A model generated the notes under the pieces. That model searched no databases. It saw only the letters and a program-made list of their open reading frames with translations, and was not told the origin of the DNA. A stretch of DNA of 64,000 nucleotides from Colwellia sp. MB3u-45 (GTDB taxonomy: Bacteria; Pseudomonadota; Gammaproteobacteria; Enterobacterales; Alteromonadaceae): the NCBI RefSeq assembly GCF_014077005.1, contig NZ_JACGVC010000038.1:62001-126000 (forward strand), given 5' to 3'. Shown here in pieces: positions 56,521 through 64,000 of this stretch. Within the stretch, counting starts at the first letter, position 1; every line of letters begins with the position of its first letter. The position numbers were made by a program, and so were the translations under genes.

Positions 56521-57634
56521 GCTGTATTTCCTTAAGAATTGCAGCTGGAAAGCTTTCAAGGGTTAATGATAGTTCAGAGATTCCGGCAACCTTAACCGCT
56601 TGCGGCATACCATAAACAACACAAGACTCCTCATCTTGTGCCCATATAGTTGCGCCTTTATTTTTTAATAATCGCGAGCCTTCGCGACCATCTGCACCCA
56701 TTCCAGTTAATATAACACCTAAAACATTACCACCAAAAACTTTAGCGGCTGAAGCAAAACTAATATCTACACTCGGTTTGAAAGCCATACGTTCAGAGTT
56801 GTCTTCCAGTATTCTTAGTTTTGCAGCACTTTCTGTCCCATCAATGATCATTTGTTTACCACCTGGTGCTAAATAGGCATGACCAGGTTTTAAGATGTCA
56901 CCTGAGTTCGCTTGGCTAACCTGTATCTTGCAGATACCATTTAAGCGGTTAGCAAAAGCTAAGGTGAATGCAGCCGGCATGTGCTGCACCATAATGATAG
57001 GTAGCGGGAAGTCTTCAGGTAATTGAGTTAACAACTTTTGTAATGCTACAGGGCCTCCAGTTGAAGTGCCTATGGCAAGTAATTTATATTTTTTGCCAGA
57101 ACTTTTTCTAAGGGTCTGGTTTTGATGTGTGATAGTTGTTGTGGCCGCATTTGGGGTAGTTGCATGACTGACCTTAGCTTTGTCCTCAACATCAGCCCTT
57201 GAGCGAAAGCTTGAAACTCGTGCGGCTGTAACCATTTTTTTTCTAGCTAATTGCTTAACGCGTTGACGTAATACACTACCGGCGTCTTCAGTAGTTTTAG
57301 CTATTTCATTAAATTTTTTCGGCAAAAAGTCTAACGCGCCAGCATCTAATGCTTCAAGCGTTGCTTTAGCGCCGTCATGGGTTAATGAAGAAAACATCAG
57401 AATGGCCGTTGGTGCTTTTGCCATGATCTGTTTAACCGCTTCAATGCCATTTAATAACGGCATTTCTATATCCATAGTGATGACATCAGGCTTTAAGGCA
57501 ATAGCTTTTTCTACTGCATCAATACCATTAATAGCAACACCAATAACCTCAAGATTAACATCTGTATTAAGGATATCGGTTACTCGGCGTCGAAAAAAAC
57601 TGGAGTCATCAACTACTAATACTTTAAATGACAT
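56513..57634 (-). CDS. cheB: Chemotaxis methylesterase CheB
   Basis: Response regulator/methylesterase that removes methyl groups from chemoreceptors for adaptation. The 373-aa protein has an N-terminal receiver ([14 protein letters not shown], phospho-Asp in [12 protein letters not shown]), a linker and a C-terminal catalytic domain. The catalytic triad is seen as Ser in [11 protein letters not shown], His in VQHMPAAFT and Asp in [10 protein letters not shown]. It follows cheA after 57 bp and overlaps motC at its end. CheR is not in the window. Confidence 0.97.
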   Translation of the reverse strand: MSFKVLVVDDSSFFRRRVTDILNTDVNLEVIGVAINGIDAVEKAIALKPDVITMDIEMPLLNGIEAVKQIMAKAPTAILMFSSLTHDGAKATLEALDAGALDFLPKKFNEIAKTTEDAGSVLRQRVKQLARKKMVTAARVSSFRSRADVEDKAKVSHATTPNAATTTITHQNQTLRKSSGKKYKLLAIGTSTGGPVALQKLLTQLPEDFPLPIIMVQHMPAAFTLAFANRLNGICKIQVSQANSGDILKPGHAYLAPGGKQMIIDGTESAAKLRILEDNSERMAFKPSVDISFASAAKVFGGNVLGVILTGMGADGREGSRLLKNKGATIWAQDEESCVVYGMPQAVKVAGISELSLTLESFPAAILKEIQHG

Positions 57635-57691
57635 TTACAATCTATTTCCTGTCGTGATTATGTGTTTACCACAGGCTATTACCTATGGATA

Positions 57692-59803
57692 TTATGAGCG
57701 TAATTTCTTATTCACTAGTGCTTTTTTTGCGTAAAATTTAAGCATATTAGGTACGTCAATAATTAAAGCAATACCCCCGTCACTGGTTATTGTTGCTCCA
57801 GCCATACCTGGCGTACCATTTAATAATCTGTCTAGTGGTTTAATCACCACTTCTTCTTGGCCAATTAAACTATCAACAACAAAGCCCACTTTCTGGTTGC
57901 CTAACTGCACAATAACGACATGACCTAGCTCTCGTGGTTTTTCAACATAATTACGCACTAGCCACTGATCAAGATAAAATAATGGGATGGATTTTTCACG
58001 AACAATAATCGTTAACTGTCCATCAACTACATTAGTTTTAGTTAAATCAAGGTGAAATATTTCATTAACCACGGCCAAGGGTAAGGCAAAAGTCTGTTTA
58101 CCAATCACCACCATCAAGGTTGGCAATATGGCTAACGTTAATGGCACTTTAATTTCAAGTATGGTGCCAACACCCATTTCTGAGTCGATACTGATGGTGC
58201 CATTTAGCTGGGTGATTTTTGTTTTCACCACATCCATACCTACGCCACGGCCTGATACTTCTGAAATTTCGGTTTTTGTTGAAAATCCAGGGGCAAAAAT
58301 TAAACTAAAAGCTTCTTTATCAGACATACGTGCTGCAGCGTCGGCATCCAAAACACCACGATTTATGGCTATTTCTTTTAGTTTTTCCGCATTCATGCCA
58401 GCGCCATCATCACGAATGGTGAGTAGAATATGGTCACCTTCTTGTGATGCTGACAATAGCACAATACCTTCTCGTGGCTTACCCGCGGCTTCACGAGTAT
58501 CAGGGGCTTCAATACCATGATCAACCGAGTTGCGCACAAGATGCACTAAAGGATCGGCTAAAGCTTCAACTAAGTTCTTATCTAGATCGGTTTCTTCACC
58601 TTCAAGAATAAGTTTAATTTCTTTATTGAGACTACGGGCTAGATCTCGTACCACACGAGGAAAACGTCCAAACACTTTCTTAATGGGTTGCATACGCGTT
58701 TTCATTACCGCGCCTTGCAAGTCAGTAGTAACCGCATCTAGGTTTGACAAGGCCTTGGTTAATTCTTCATCTTCTTTTGTCATGCCTAGACTCGCTAGAC
58801 GGTTACGCACTAACACTAACTCGCCAACCATGTTCATGATCTGATCTAGTCGTTTGGTATCAACCCTCACCGTTGTTTCAGCTTGAGCGGGCTTTGCCGG
58901 TGCGGTTTTTTTGTCAGTGCTTGCTGGTATTTGATTTATTGCCGGTTTAGCCGCGGTGTTATTCGCCGCAGGAGCACTTGCCGCTTTTGTAACAGCGGCA
59001 GCAGGTTTTTCCGGTGCTTGAGCTTTAGGTCGTTGATTTTTGCCATGCAGTTCATCTAATAACGACTCAAAATCATCATCATCTATTTCATCAGCCGATG
59101 CGGAATTTTCTGTGCTAGCATGCGCAGGAGTCACCGCAGGAGAAAATGCACCTTGGCCGTGCAGTTCGTCCAGTAATGATTCGAATTCATCATCCGAAAT
59201 ATCATTACTACTACCACTATCACTATCACTACTAAATGTTGTTGGCTGCTCAACTACCGGCGCACTGGCTTTTTTTGCACCGCTGCCATGAAGTTCATCT
59301 AATAGGCGTTCAAATTCATCTTCTGACATTTCGTCACTTGAATTACTATCAGCTGCAGGTATATTTTCCTCAGCCGTTGCAAGCGCATTTTCTGCCACAG
59401 ACTCTGCTTGTCCTTCCGGCTGAGATAGTCGATGTAACTCGGCTAGCAAACTAGGATCTGCCGGGCTTAATGGCGCTTTATTTTGTACTTGAGCAAACAT
59501 TTCATTAATGGTGTCGAGCGCTTTAAGAATAACATCCATTAATGAGGAGGTAACTGATCGTTGTTGATTTCTTAAGGTATCGAAAACATTTTCCGCACCG
59601 TGACAGGCATCAACTAACTCGGCAAGTGACAAAAAGCCAGCACCACCTTTTACTGTATGAAATCCTCTAAAAATAGCATTGAGCAATTCCGCATTTTCAG
59701 GATCATTTTCAAGCTCAACTAATTGCTCTGACAAGGTTTCAAGTATTTCCCCAGCTTCAATTAAAAAATCCTGAAGAATTTCTTCATCTTGTTCAAATGA
59801 CAT
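57692..59803 (-). CDS. cheA: Chemotaxis histidine kinase CheA with three linker motifs
   Basis: Sensor kinase that phosphorylates CheY and CheB. The 703-aa protein has P1/Hpt with H49 in FRGFHTVKGGAGF and a long linker (about 125-310). Dimerisation P3 (NMVGELVLVRNRL), kinase P4 (VHLVRNSVDHGIE, DDGAGMN, GRGVGMDVV) and a C-terminal P5 CheW-like domain follow. The linker has three near-copies of DEFESLLDELHG at about 159-174, 203-218 and 240-254. A CheY-binding P2 is not obvious. Length and context fit the polar-array CheA that works with ParP. Confidence 0.96.
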   Translation of the reverse strand: MSFEQDEEILQDFLIEAGEILETLSEQLVELENDPENAELLNAIFRGFHTVKGGAGFLSLAELVDACHGAENVFDTLRNQQRSVTSSLMDVILKALDTINEMFAQVQNKAPLSPADPSLLAELHRLSQPEGQAESVAENALATAEENIPAADSNSSDEMSEDEFERLLDELHGSGAKKASAPVVEQPTTFSSDSDSGSSNDISDDEFESLLDELHGQGAFSPAVTPAHASTENSASADEIDDDDFESLLDELHGKNQRPKAQAPEKPAAAVTKAASAPAANNTAAKPAINQIPASTDKKTAPAKPAQAETTVRVDTKRLDQIMNMVGELVLVRNRLASLGMTKEDEELTKALSNLDAVTTDLQGAVMKTRMQPIKKVFGRFPRVVRDLARSLNKEIKLILEGEETDLDKNLVEALADPLVHLVRNSVDHGIEAPDTREAAGKPREGIVLLSASQEGDHILLTIRDDGAGMNAEKLKEIAINRGVLDADAAARMSDKEAFSLIFAPGFSTKTEISEVSGRGVGMDVVKTKITQLNGTISIDSEMGVGTILEIKVPLTLAILPTLMVVIGKQTFALPLAVVNEIFHLDLTKTNVVDGQLTIIVREKSIPLFYLDQWLVRNYVEKPRELGHVVIVQLGNQKVGFVVDSLIGQEEVVIKPLDRLLNGTPGMAGATITSDGGIALIIDVPNMLKFYAKKALVNKKLRS
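59042..59329. repeat. Three copies of an acidic helix motif in the CheA linker
   Basis: The minus strand encodes MSEDEFERLLDELHGSG, then ISDDEFESLLDELHGQG, then IDDDDFESLLDELHGK, spaced 44 and 37 residues. They are separated by Ala/Ser/Pro-rich segments. They lie where Vibrio CheA carries its localisation and inheritance domain, so a docking role is plausible. Confidence 0.85.
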
Positions 59804-59816
59804 TTAGTAACTCCTA

Positions 59817-60560
59817 TTAAAAACCTAAGCTTGATAATAAATCATCAACGTCGTGTTGATCTGAAACAACATCTTTACGATTTCCAGGATTAACAATCGG
59901 ACCTTCAACTAAGTTTTCACCTAATTTTGGTAAGTAATTCGATTGCTCTTGTTTGGAAGCCATACCAAAGGCTGTTAGCATATTTATTAAGCTGTCTTCA
60001 ACCTCACAAACTAAATCAATAACTTTGCGAATAATTTGGCCGGTAAGATCTTGAAAATCTTGCGCCATCAAAACATCCGTCATTAAGCCATGAATTTTGC
60101 TGGTTTCTTTTTCTGTTGTTGTCAGTAAAACATCGATATCTCGACATAATACTTTAAAATCAGTAACATCAAGATCATTGTGCATTAATTTATGCCACAG
60201 CGGATTAACGTTCTTGATTTGTTGTTGAATATTACTAACCACAGGAAAAATTGATTCAACAACATCCATGGTTTTATTAGCCGCTTCTTCGGTACGATCA
60301 ATAACAAAATTCAATCTTTCTTTAGCATCTGGAATGTCCGCAGTCGCTAAATCATTCAAACGTGAATCAAAATGAAAGTTATTCAATGAATTATGCAATT
60401 CGCGAGTTAACTTACCTATTTCTTCAAACAATGCAGTTTGAACTGGATTTTGAATTTCTGCAATTAACTCATCCGCTTTGTTTTGCTGATCTGCCTCAAG
60501 GTATTTAACCAACAATTTAGCCTGTTCTAAAGAAACATGGATACTAGTATATTTACTCAT
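59817..60560 (-). CDS. cheZ: Chemotaxis phosphatase CheZ
   Basis: Dephosphorylates CheY-P to end the signal. The 247-aa protein is helical, with a long hairpin formed by the NNFHFDSRLNDLATADIPDAKERLNFVI region and beyond. The catalytic Gln lies in MAQDFQDLTGQIIRKVIDLV (read in parts), the family hallmark. The C-terminal HDVDDLLSSLGF matches the CheY-binding tail of CheZ. It lies between cheY and cheA with 29 and 13 bp spacing. Confidence 0.96.
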   Translation of the reverse strand: MSKYTSIHVSLEQAKLLVKYLEADQQNKADELIAEIQNPVQTALFEEIGKLTRELHNSLNNFHFDSRLNDLATADIPDAKERLNFVIDRTEEAANKTMDVVESIFPVVSNIQQQIKNVNPLWHKLMHNDLDVTDFKVLCRDIDVLLTTTEKETSKIHGLMTDVLMAQDFQDLTGQIIRKVIDLVCEVEDSLINMLTAFGMASKQEQSNYLPKLGENLVEGPIVNPGNRKDVVSDQHDVDDLLSSLGF

Positions 60561-60589
60561 ATAACAGCCTTGTGTAAAAAAATTGGTGA

Positions 60590-60973
60590 TTAACCAAGAC
60601 GTTGGAAAATTTTATCAAGCTTTGCGCTTAACGTTGCAGCTGTAAAAGGTTTAACGATATAACCATTAACTCCCGCTTGAGCTGCCATGATAATTTGATC
60701 TTTCTTCGCTTCTGCAGTCACCATCAATACTGGAATATGAGATAACTTTTCATCCGCTCTAATGGCTTTAAGTAAATCTATCCCTTGCATAACTGGCATA
60801 TTCCAATCAGTAACAACAAAATCAAAATCACCAGCTTTCAGCATCGGCAGCGCGGTATTACCATCATCTGCTTCTGATATATTGGTGAAACCTAAGTCGC
60901 GTAATAAGTTTTTGATTATGCGTCTCATTGTTGAAAAATCGTCAACAACAAGCACTTTCATATTTTTTTCCAA
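60590..60973 (-). CDS. cheY: Chemotaxis response regulator CheY, TTG start
   Basis: Single receiver domain that binds the flagellar switch when phosphorylated. Motifs include [23 protein letters not shown], phospho-Asp in [11 protein letters not shown], Thr in VTAEAKKD and Lys in YIVKPFT. The likely start is the TTG at 60971-60973: GGAGG lies five bases before it and it gives [10 protein letters not shown], like CheY of related polar clusters. An ATG four codons later and an upstream ATG at 60994 are less well placed relative to that site. cheZ follows. Confidence 0.94.
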   Translation of the reverse strand: MEKNMKVLVVDDFSTMRRIIKNLLRDLGFTNISEADDGNTALPMLKAGDFDFVVTDWNMPVMQGIDLLKAIRADEKLSHIPVLMVTAEAKKDQIIMAAQAGVNGYIVKPFTAATLSAKLDKIFQRLG

Positions 60974-61025
60974 GACACCCTCCGGTGATAACATTTAAAA
61001 TTTTACAATATTTTTAATATTCTAC

Positions 61026-61739
61026 TTAATTTTGCCACGATTGCATACGAGCTTTTAATCTATGCATCGCTTGACTGTGTATTTGGCTTACCCGTGATTC
61101 ACTCACATCAAGTACTTGGCCTATTTCTCTAAGGTTAAGCTCTTCGTCATAATACAAGGACAGTACTAAAGCTTCACGCTCGGGTAAAGAAGAAATACAC
61201 TCTGCTAATGACTTTTTAAAGAAACTTTGTTCAATGTTAGCGTAAGGTTCATCTTGCTGGTGACTGTGGGCTATTTCAATCACATCATCACTAACACCTA
61301 AATCATCAAGACCAAGAATTTTCCCTGAACTCACGTCATTCAGTATCTGATGGTATTCATTGATTGAAATCTCAAGTTTTTCAGCCACTTCAACATCGGT
61401 AACGTCGCGGCCATATTGCGCTTCTAAGCTTTTGATGGCTTCGCTGATCATGCGACTATTTTTATGCACTGAGCGGGGAACCCAGTCACCCCGACGAATT
61501 TCATCAAGCATGGCACCACGAATACGAATACCCGCAAAAGTTTCAAAGCTAGCACCTTTGCTATTATCAAAATTATTTGCCGCTTCAAATAAGCCTATCA
61601 TGCCTGATTGAACAAGGTCATCAACCAAAACACTGGCCGGTAGTCGGGCAAGCAAATGATAAGCAATGCGCTTCACGAGTACTGTGTGTCGCTCCAGCAA
61701 GGCCGATTTATCAACACTATAAGTATGTACTTTTAACAC
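61026..61739 (-). CDS. fliA: Flagellar sigma factor FliA (sigma-28), GTG start
   Basis: Sigma factor for late flagellar and chemotaxis genes. The 237-aa protein has region 2 (VKRIAYHLLARLPASVLVDDLVQSGMIGLFEAANNF, in parts), then GASFETFAGIRIRGAMLDEIRRGDWVPRSV. Region 4 has LPEREALVLSLYYDEELNLREIGQVLDVSESRVSQIHSQA (in parts). The frame starts at a GTG (61737-61739). It precedes cheY. The gap to fleN upstream is 298 bp, whereas in many relatives these genes nearly touch. Confidence 0.96.
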   Translation of the reverse strand: MLKVHTYSVDKSALLERHTVLVKRIAYHLLARLPASVLVDDLVQSGMIGLFEAANNFDNSKGASFETFAGIRIRGAMLDEIRRGDWVPRSVHKNSRMISEAIKSLEAQYGRDVTDVEVAEKLEISINEYHQILNDVSSGKILGLDDLGVSDDVIEIAHSHQQDEPYANIEQSFFKKSLAECISSLPEREALVLSLYYDEELNLREIGQVLDVSESRVSQIHSQAMHRLKARMQSWQN

Positions 61740-62037
61740 GATAACTCACTTGTTTGTTAAATAGGGCCTGTAGAATTTTCATTCTAGTCTCGGCTATAGA
61801 TTAGGCTTTCAGTTAACAAGGCGACAGACATATTAGGTAGCTATGCTAGTTTACACTTGCTAACGATGTTAGTTAAAAAACAACGATAGACCTTTAACAG
61901 GCGGTAAAAAAACCTACGCACTTGCTATAGCTAGAGCTCGCTTAACTCATGCAAAAAAAAACACCACGAATTGTCCAATTGTAACCCTGCTTCGTCGTTA
62001 TGTTCATACCTAGCTACAAGTTAAAAGCTCAACAGCT
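61740..62037. other. Long fleN-fliA intergenic region with a possible degenerate repeat copy
   Basis: A 298-bp gap inside the flagellar regulator series. At 61817-61876 the sequence CAAGGCGACAGAC then CTAGTTTACACTTGCTAACG resembles repeat copy A by its CAAGGCGA start, its CTAGTTTA core and its GCTAACG end. No ORF is convincing. A separate fliA promoter could lie here, but I see no clear consensus. Confidence 0.4.
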
Positions 62038-62880
62038 TTAGTGTTCTAGTAATTGCTCAATAAAGAATTCTAAATGCCCAGAGGCTTGTTTTGGCACTGG
62101 CCAGCTCACAATGTTTTTGGCAAGTGCTTTAAGGCCAATTGACGCTGGCGAGTTAGGATATGCCTCGACAATCGCTTGTTGTTTTCTCACAGATTTACGA
62201 ATATTTTCATCATAAGGTATAACAGCAACCAGCTCTAAAGTGACATCCAAAAATCTGTCAGTGACTTTAGCTAATTTCGCAAATAAATTTTTACCTTCAT
62301 TCGGGGTGCGCACCATGTTTGCCACCACTTTAAATTTGAATAGCCCGTGATCTCGGCTTAACAATTTCATTAAGGCATAACAGTCAGTAATTGAGGTGGG
62401 TTCGTCACACACGACTAATAAAACATCTTGTGATGCACGGCAAAAACTTAATACCATATCTGAGATACCGGCAGCGGTATCAACAATTAAAATGTCAAAT
62501 TTGGTTTTCATATCACTAAAAGCACGAATAAGTCCGGCATGCTCAGCTGGGGTTAAATCCACCATAGATTGAGTGCCTGATGTCGCAGGAATAATATTAA
62601 TGCCGGCAGGGCCTTGAATAATAATATCATCCAGTTCACATTCACCCGATAGCACATGCGACAGGTTGCGTTTTACGCGCAAACCTAGCATAACATCAAC
62701 ATTAGCCAAGCCTAAGTCGGCATCTAGCACTAAAACCCGCTTACCTAATTTAGCTAAAGAAATGGCAGTATTTAATGAGACATTAGTTTTACCAACCCCG
62801 CCTTTACCGCCAGAAACGGCGATGACTTTTATGTATTCGGGGTTTTGCATTTTTCTTAAGCCACTCGCTTGATCTATCAT
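62038..62880 (-). CDS. flhG: Flagellar number regulator FleN/FlhG
   Basis: MinD-like ATPase that limits flagellar number, partly by inhibiting the master activator FleQ/FlrA. The 280-aa protein has the deviant Walker A SGGKGGVGKTNVSLN near residues 20-33. Walker A' (VLVLDADLGLANVDVMLGL) and Walker B (ILIVDTAAGISD) follow. The membrane-targeting C-terminus is weakly amphipathic. The N-terminal QASGLRKMQN is typical. It follows flhF after 261 bp and precedes fliA. The start ATG is at 62878-62880. Confidence 0.95.
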   Translation of the reverse strand: MIDQASGLRKMQNPEYIKVIAVSGGKGGVGKTNVSLNTAISLAKLGKRVLVLDADLGLANVDVMLGLRVKRNLSHVLSGECELDDIIIQGPAGINIIPATSGTQSMVDLTPAEHAGLIRAFSDMKTKFDILIVDTAAGISDMVLSFCRASQDVLLVVCDEPTSITDCYALMKLLSRDHGLFKFKVVANMVRTPNEGKNLFAKLAKVTDRFLDVTLELVAVIPYDENIRKSVRKQQAIVEAYPNSPASIGLKALAKNIVSWPVPKQASGHLEFFIEQLLEH

Positions 62881-63141
62881 CTATATAACTTCTCTATGTA
62901 ATGCCCATTGCAATAAATAATCGGTCATTTTAAGCTGACCTCAACGTACAAAAATCACTTAATGCTGTGGAACCATACATGACTCAAAATGGCCATGTAA
63001 GAATCAATCAAGCGCCAAACTACACGGATGGTGATACTTACCTGTAGTCTGAAACAATAAACCTATGCTCTTGAATATTTATGCTTACTTATAATTGGAT
63101 AATTGCTTACTTAATTCAATTAGCATAATTGCTCTGCCTAA

Positions 63142-64000
63142 CTATATTGCGACGGCTGATACCGGATTACGCCAAGAAACAGTCCCTGAGCTTTGATACT
63201 TAGTGGCCATTCTGTCTGCTAGCGTAACCAATTTTTCAGCATTTGCAACCTTAATATCTTCCGGAACTCTTTGTCCATCAGTAAGATAGCCAATAGCTAA
63301 ACCGTTTTGTAATGATGTGGTGATAATTTCACCGACACTTAGGCTTTCATCTAATTTAGTATAAATGCAGCCCGCTAAAGGAATACTTTTAAAGCGCTCA
63401 ACATTTTCTTGCATAACACGCTGCTGCGTATTGGCGGCTAATACTAAGTAATTACGAATTCTAACACGAGCATTTGAGATTAAGGTAGTCAAATGCTCAG
63501 TTAGACGCATATCTCTTTGCCCCATACCGGCAGTATCGATCAATATTAATTTTTTTTGTGAGAACTGTTGTAACAAGCTATCTAGCTCATCGCCGTCATT
63601 GGCCAACTTAACGTGGCAACCAATAATACGACCGTAAGTAGCAAGCTGTTCAAAACCAGCAATACGATAACTATCTGTAGAAATTAATACCACTTGGTCG
63701 GCGCCGTGCAGCTGAGCAAAGCGGGCCGCTAATTTCGCAATAGTGGTGGTTTTACCCACGCCTGTTGGCCCAACAAGAGAAACCACGCCACCACGTTGAA
63801 TAATATCATTGTTAGTGGTGTTTAATTGTTGCGCTATAATATGTTTTGCTTGCTCAAAGGCATCTTTTTCAAGGCTATTGGCTGGAATGTAACCCGCAAT
63901 TTGATCAGCCACTTGTTCATTAAGACCCATCGCCATTAATTTATTAACCAACACAGCGCGCATCGGATCTTTTTGCGCCATATCTTGCCACATTAGCCCT
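63142..64000 (-). CDS. flhF: Flagellar SRP-like GTPase FlhF, 5' end cut by the window
   Basis: SRP-family GTPase that directs polar flagellum placement. The frame is open to the right edge, so the N-terminal B domain and true start lie outside. The visible N-domain helix region is followed by the G domain: VSLVGPTGVGKTTTIAKLAARF, STDSYRIAGFEQL, LILIDTAGMGQRD and CIYTKLDESLSVGEII, the FlhF version of the SRP motifs. The stop is 261 bp before fleN. An ATG at 63991-63993 is internal, not the real start, because conserved FlhF has about 180 more residues before this domain. Confidence 0.95.
   Translation of the reverse strand, partial: GLMWQDMAQKDPMRAVLVNKLMAMGLNEQVADQIAGYIPANSLEKDAFEQAKHIIAQQLNTTNNDIIQRGGVVSLVGPTGVGKTTTIAKLAARFAQLHGADQVVLISTDSYRIAGFEQLATYGRIIGCHVKLANDGDELDSLLQQFSQKKLILIDTAGMGQRDMRLTEHLTTLISNARVRIRNYLVLAANTQQRVMQENVERFKSIPLAGCIYTKLDESLSVGEIITTSLQNGLAIGYLTDGQRVPEDIKVANAEKLVTLADRMATKYQSSGTVSWRNPVSAVAI

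Overview
The window looks like ordinary chromosome from a marine, probably cold-adapted gammaproteobacterium of the Alteromonadales, most like Colwellia and its relatives. I base this on the AT-rich codon use, the gammaproteobacterial gene order, and the polar-flagellum chemotaxis cluster containing parC, parP, motC and motD. No rRNA, tRNA, CRISPR array, prophage or insertion sequence was seen. Genus placement is inference.

Layout. (1) 1-18.3 kb: rlmD (cut by the left edge) diverges from barA. Then on the minus strand, in transcription order, come rpoE-rseA-rseB-rseC-lepA-lepB-rnc-era-recO-pdxJ-acpS, which covers envelope stress, secretion, ribosome and RNA maturation, repair and cofactors. 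nadB diverges from rpoE. ygfX/sdhE and ygfZ-slyD follow. (2) 18.4-26.6 kb: a RecQ-like helicase with a RidA-like gene, the guaB-guaA operon, xseA and a PilZ protein. (3) 26.7-39.6 kb, minus strand: iscX, maeA, ndk, rlmN, pilF, rodZ, ispG, hisS, yfgM, bamB, der. This is the usual gammaproteobacterial block, but with maeA inside it and without the isc operon that often precedes it. (4) 39.7-47.5 kb: a more accessory stretch with a tiny CxxC membrane ORF, a DUF2164 protein, NnrS, a D-2-hydroxyacid dehydrogenase, a DAO-family flavoenzyme, a GNAT with a terminal Cys cluster, a class V aminotransferase and ung. (5) 47.8-51.9 kb: ribH-nusB-thiL-pgpA, a small membrane protein and mlaA. (6) 52-64 kb: the flagellar/chemotaxis cluster in the order flhF (cut by the right edge), fleN, fliA, cheY, cheZ, cheA, cheB, motC, motD, parC, parP, cheW, DUF2802.

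Working together: FlhF and FleN set flagellar position and number. FliA drives late flagellar genes. CheA/W/Y/Z/B form the signalling circuit. ParC and ParP hold the array at the pole, and CheA carries three copies of a short linker motif that could be their docking site. RpoE, RseA, RseB and RseC form the envelope stress circuit, and a good sigma-E-like promoter lies upstream of rpoE.

I found no clear new biological system. The most unusual structure is at the DNA level: short (10-19 bp) tandem duplications at gene boundaries (pdxJ, iscX, rpoE, nnrS, the rpoE leader), a 30-bp in-frame repeat across the RseB signal-peptide cleavage region, and a family of roughly 60-bp intergenic repeats around guaBA and elsewhere. 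Protein-level points of interest are the PilF-LysM fusion, the GNAT Cys cluster and the orphaned iscX.
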